The position numbers and the translations under genes are program-made. DNA of 64,000 nt from Cytobacillus sp. S13-E01 (GTDB lineage Bacteria; Bacillota; Bacilli; Bacillales; Bacillaceae_L): positions 1 to 64,000 of the forward strand of contig NZ_JARFVC010000012.1 in the NCBI RefSeq assembly GCF_029193815.1. The letters run 5' to 3'. Under the pieces are notes generated by a model. That model had not been told where the DNA came from and searched no databases. It saw only the letters and a list, made by a program, of their open reading frames with translations. Numbering within the stretch: position 1 is the stretch's first letter; each line of letters begins with the position of its first letter. Of the stretch, positions 61,816 through 64,000 are shown one piece after another.

Positions 61816-62835
61816 ATGTTCAATGGTAAAACACTACTTATTACTGGTGGTACTGGTTCCTTTGGGAATGCAGTGATGAAAAGATTTCTAGATACAAATA
61901 TAAAAGAAATCCGTATTTTTTCAAGAGATGAGAAGAAACAGGATGATATGCGGAAGCTTTATAAAAATAATAAACTAAAATTTTACTTAGGTGATGTACG
62001 CGACTTAGCGAGTGTAAAAAATGCAATGTATGGCGTTGATTACATCTTTCATGCTGCTGCACTTAAACAAGTACCTTCGTGTGAGTTCTTCCCATTAGAA
62101 GCTGTAAAAACAAATGTCATTGGTACAGAAAATGTTCTTACTGCAGCTATTGAAAATAGTGTTAAGAAAGTAATTTGCTTGTCTACAGACAAAGCTGCTT
62201 ATCCGATTAATGCAATGGGCATTTCTAAAGCAATGATGGAAAAGGTATTTGTAGCCAAGTCAAATACAGTAGATCCAAATAGAACCCTTATTTGTGGAAC
62301 ACGTTATGGCAATGTAATGGCTTCTAGAGGTTCTGTAATTCCTTTATTTATAGAACAGATAAAAAATGGACAATCTCTAACGGTTACAGATCCAAGTATG
62401 ACTAGATTCCTAATGAGTCTTAAGGAAGCTGTTGAACTAGTTGTATTTGCATTCGAAAATGCTGAAGCTGGAGATATCATGGTTCAAAAATCGCCAGCAT
62501 CGACTATTGGTGATTTAGCACAAGCACTTAAGGAATTATTTAATGTAGATAATGAAGTAAAAGTCATTGGTACACGTCATGGTGAAAAGTTATATGAAAC
62601 ATTACTCACTAGGGAGGAACATGTAGTTGCACAAGATTTAGGAGGATTTTACCGTGTTCCTGCTGACAAAAGAGATCTAAACTATGATAAGTATTTTGTA
62701 GAAGGGGATCAAAAGTTATCTTCTGAAGATGAGTATAACTCTCATAATACAGAGAGGTTAACTATCGAGGGAATTAAAGACAAGTTATTAATGCTAGATT
62801 ATGTTCGTGAAGAGTTGAAAGGCTGGAATCGATAA
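61816..62835 (+). CDS. capE: UDP-GlcNAc 4,6-dehydratase/5-epimerase CapE (FnlA)
   Basis: A 339-residue SDR enzyme with TGGTGSFGNAVMKRF (NADP site) and active-site region LSTDKAAYPINAMGISKAMME, with Met in place of Tyr as in CapE/FlaA1. It begins UDP-L-FucNAc synthesis by converting UDP-GlcNAc to the 4-keto-6-deoxy 5-epimer. It starts two bases after the glycosyltransferase stop, and its last base overlaps the capF start. Confidence 0.94.
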   Translation: MFNGKTLLITGGTGSFGNAVMKRFLDTNIKEIRIFSRDEKKQDDMRKLYKNNKLKFYLGDVRDLASVKNAMYGVDYIFHAAALKQVPSCEFFPLEAVKTNVIGTENVLTAAIENSVKKVICLSTDKAAYPINAMGISKAMMEKVFVAKSNTVDPNRTLICGTRYGNVMASRGSVIPLFIEQIKNGQSLTVTDPSMTRFLMSLKEAVELVVFAFENAEAGDIMVQKSPASTIGDLAQALKELFNVDNEVKVIGTRHGEKLYETLLTREEHVVAQDLGGFYRVPADKRDLNYDKYFVEGDQKLSSEDEYNSHNTERLTIEGIKDKLLMLDYVREELKGWNR

Positions 62836-63944
62836 TGAAGATTCTGGTGACTGGTGCAAAAGGATTTATAGGTAAAAACTTAATCGCAGAGTTAAGGAAT
62901 CAAAATTATACAGATATCTTCGAATTATGTAGAGAAACAGATCCAGAATTACTTGAAAAGTATTGTAAAGAAGCTGATTTCGTATTTCATCTTGCTGGAG
63001 TAAATCGTCCAAAGGATCAGTCAGAATTTATGGACGGTAATTATGGTTTTACATCAACATTACTAGAAACATTGAAAAAACACCAAAACTCTTGTCCTGT
63101 AATGATTTCTTCAACTATACAGGCTGAACTAGATAATCCATATGGAATTAGTAAAAAAGCCGGTGAGGACTTGCTTTTAGAATATAGTAAAGAAACTGGT
63201 GCAAAAGTACTTGTCTATCGTTTACCGAATGTTTTTGGAAAATGGTGTAGACCAAATTACAATAGTGCAGTAGCGACATTTTGTCATAACGTTGCTCACG
63301 ATTTACCGATAAATGTAAATGATCCTACTGTAGTAATGAATTTAATTTATATAGATGATGTACTAGAAGAATTTATCAATGCTTTAAATGGTAAAGAAAA
63401 CATTGAGGAAGATTTTTGTGTAGTTCCAGTTGTTCATAAGACAACTCTTGGTGAAATAGTTGAATTGATATATTCATTTAAGAAAAGTCGTGTGGACCGA
63501 GCTATCCCAAATATGTCTGATCCATTTACGAAAAAATTATACAGTACGTATTTGAGCTATTTGCCGAAAGACCAATTTAGTTATAATCTTAAAATGAACG
63601 TTGATCAAAGAGGATCTTTCACGGAGTTTATAAAAACTCCTGATAGAGGGCAAGTATCTGTGAATATATCTAAGCCTGGCATAACAAAGGGCAATCATTG
63701 GCACCACTCGAAGAATGAGAAGTTCCTTGTGGTAAGTGGAACAGGAGTTATCCGCTTTAGAAAAATCGATTCATATGAGATTATTGAATACTTTGTTAGT
63801 GGCGACAAAATGGAAGTAGTAGACATACCTACTGGCTATACACACAATATTGAGAATCTTGGTGATACCGATATGGTGACGGTTATGTGGGCAAATGAAT
63901 ATTTTGACCCAGAAAAGCCAGACACCTATTTCTTGGAGGTATAA
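62835..63944 (+). CDS. capF: Bifunctional reductase/epimerase CapF (FnlB)
   Basis: A 369-residue two-domain enzyme: an N-terminal SDR domain (ILVTGAKGFIGKNLIAELRN, PYGISKKAGEDLLLEY) that reduces the 4-keto group with NADPH, and a C-terminal cupin domain (GNHWHHSKNEKFLVVSGTG) that performs C3 epimerisation. Second step of UDP-L-FucNAc synthesis. It overlaps capE by one base (TAATG) and is followed two bases later by capG. Confidence 0.95.
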   Translation: MKILVTGAKGFIGKNLIAELRNQNYTDIFELCRETDPELLEKYCKEADFVFHLAGVNRPKDQSEFMDGNYGFTSTLLETLKKHQNSCPVMISSTIQAELDNPYGISKKAGEDLLLEYSKETGAKVLVYRLPNVFGKWCRPNYNSAVATFCHNVAHDLPINVNDPTVVMNLIYIDDVLEEFINALNGKENIEEDFCVVPVVHKTTLGEIVELIYSFKKSRVDRAIPNMSDPFTKKLYSTYLSYLPKDQFSYNLKMNVDQRGSFTEFIKTPDRGQVSVNISKPGITKGNHWHHSKNEKFLVVSGTGVIRFRKIDSYEIIEYFVSGDKMEVVDIPTGYTHNIENLGDTDMVTVMWANEYFDPEKPDTYFLEV

Positions 63945-63946
63945 AT

Positions 63947-64000
63947 ATGAAGAAACTAAAAGTCATGACAGTTGTAGGAACTAGACCGGAGATTATCAGA
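63947..64000 (+). CDS. capG: UDP-FucNAc-forming 2-epimerase CapG (FnlC), 5' end only
   Basis: Eighteen codons reach the edge, MKKLKVMTVVGTRPEIIR, the N-terminus of the UDP-GlcNAc 2-epimerase family. GGAGG precedes the ATG. Following capE and capF it is expected to be CapG, the last enzyme giving UDP-N-acetyl-L-fucosamine. Only context separates it from MnaA-type enzymes. Confidence 0.88.
   Translation, partial: MKKLKVMTVVGTRPEIIR

Overview
The window looks like a low-GC Gram-positive chromosome of the Bacillaceae. Evidence: strong GGAGG-type ribosome binding sites with frequent TTG/GTG starts, B. subtilis-like gene sets (ywpF-ssbB, ywqA-ywqB, ywqC-ywqD-ywqE-gtaB), SLH-anchored surface enzymes, S-box and GEMM riboswitches, and a BsrG/TxpA-type small toxin. 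A large SLH-bearing amylopullulanase is of a kind known from alkaliphilic bacilli, but the species cannot be fixed from this sequence.

Layout. 1-2.2 kb: an IS4-family transposase runs off the left edge, then ywpF, divergent competence-type ssbB and a small coiled-coil protein. 2.2-3.5 kb: a 51-bp minisatellite sits within a dispersed GC-rich intergenic repeat. 3.6-8.6 kb: a 42-aa protein, the SNF2 helicase YwqA and SWIM protein YwqB (minus strand), and a 55-aa protein. 8.7-9.6 kb: a predicted type I toxin-antitoxin locus and an unexplained region rich in inverted repeats. 9.6-17.2 kb: a DegS/DegU-like sensor-regulator pair followed by two paralogous secreted subtilases, one SLH-anchored, separated by 47-bp tandem repeats. 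17.8-21 kb: an orphan sporulation-type kinase, a membrane-anchored hypothetical, a c-di-GMP riboswitch with a 47-aa reading frame, and a small membrane protein. 21.3-35.1 kb: a 2763-aa amylopullulanase and an about 1670-aa PA-domain subtilase, sharing one C-terminal module plus SLH repeats. 35.3-38.5 kb: a polar amino acid ABC transporter under a SAM-I riboswitch. 38.6-40.2 kb: an amidase and a lipoprotein.

40.2-42.0 kb is the most interesting stretch. A PlcR-like RNPP regulator (HTH plus TPR) is transcribed divergently from an 88-aa secreted precursor containing ELPPVY four times, the last copy exactly at the C-terminus. The four copies use different synonymous codons at all six positions while the linkers diverge, which points to selection on the peptide. 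This resembles PlcR-PapR (PapR ends in LPFEF), but with a multi-copy propeptide. A perfect 18-bp palindrome lies upstream of the peptide gene.

42.4-46.8 kb holds a GAF-GAF-PAS-GGDEF-EAL protein overlapping a thiamine-diphosphate enzyme. From 47.2 kb to the right edge lies a surface polysaccharide locus: UDP-GlcNAc 2-epimerase, chain-length/tyrosine-kinase/phosphatase module, CapD-type dehydratase, gtaB, an orphan pilin, aminotransferases, an initiating sugar transferase, acyltransferases, a glycosyltransferase and capE-capF-capG for UDP-N-acetyl-L-fucosamine.

Secreted and wall-bound degradative enzymes, a peptide-signalling cassette, c-di-GMP parts and capsule genes suggest a region devoted to the cell surface and its regulation. 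The regulatory links drawn between these parts are inference.
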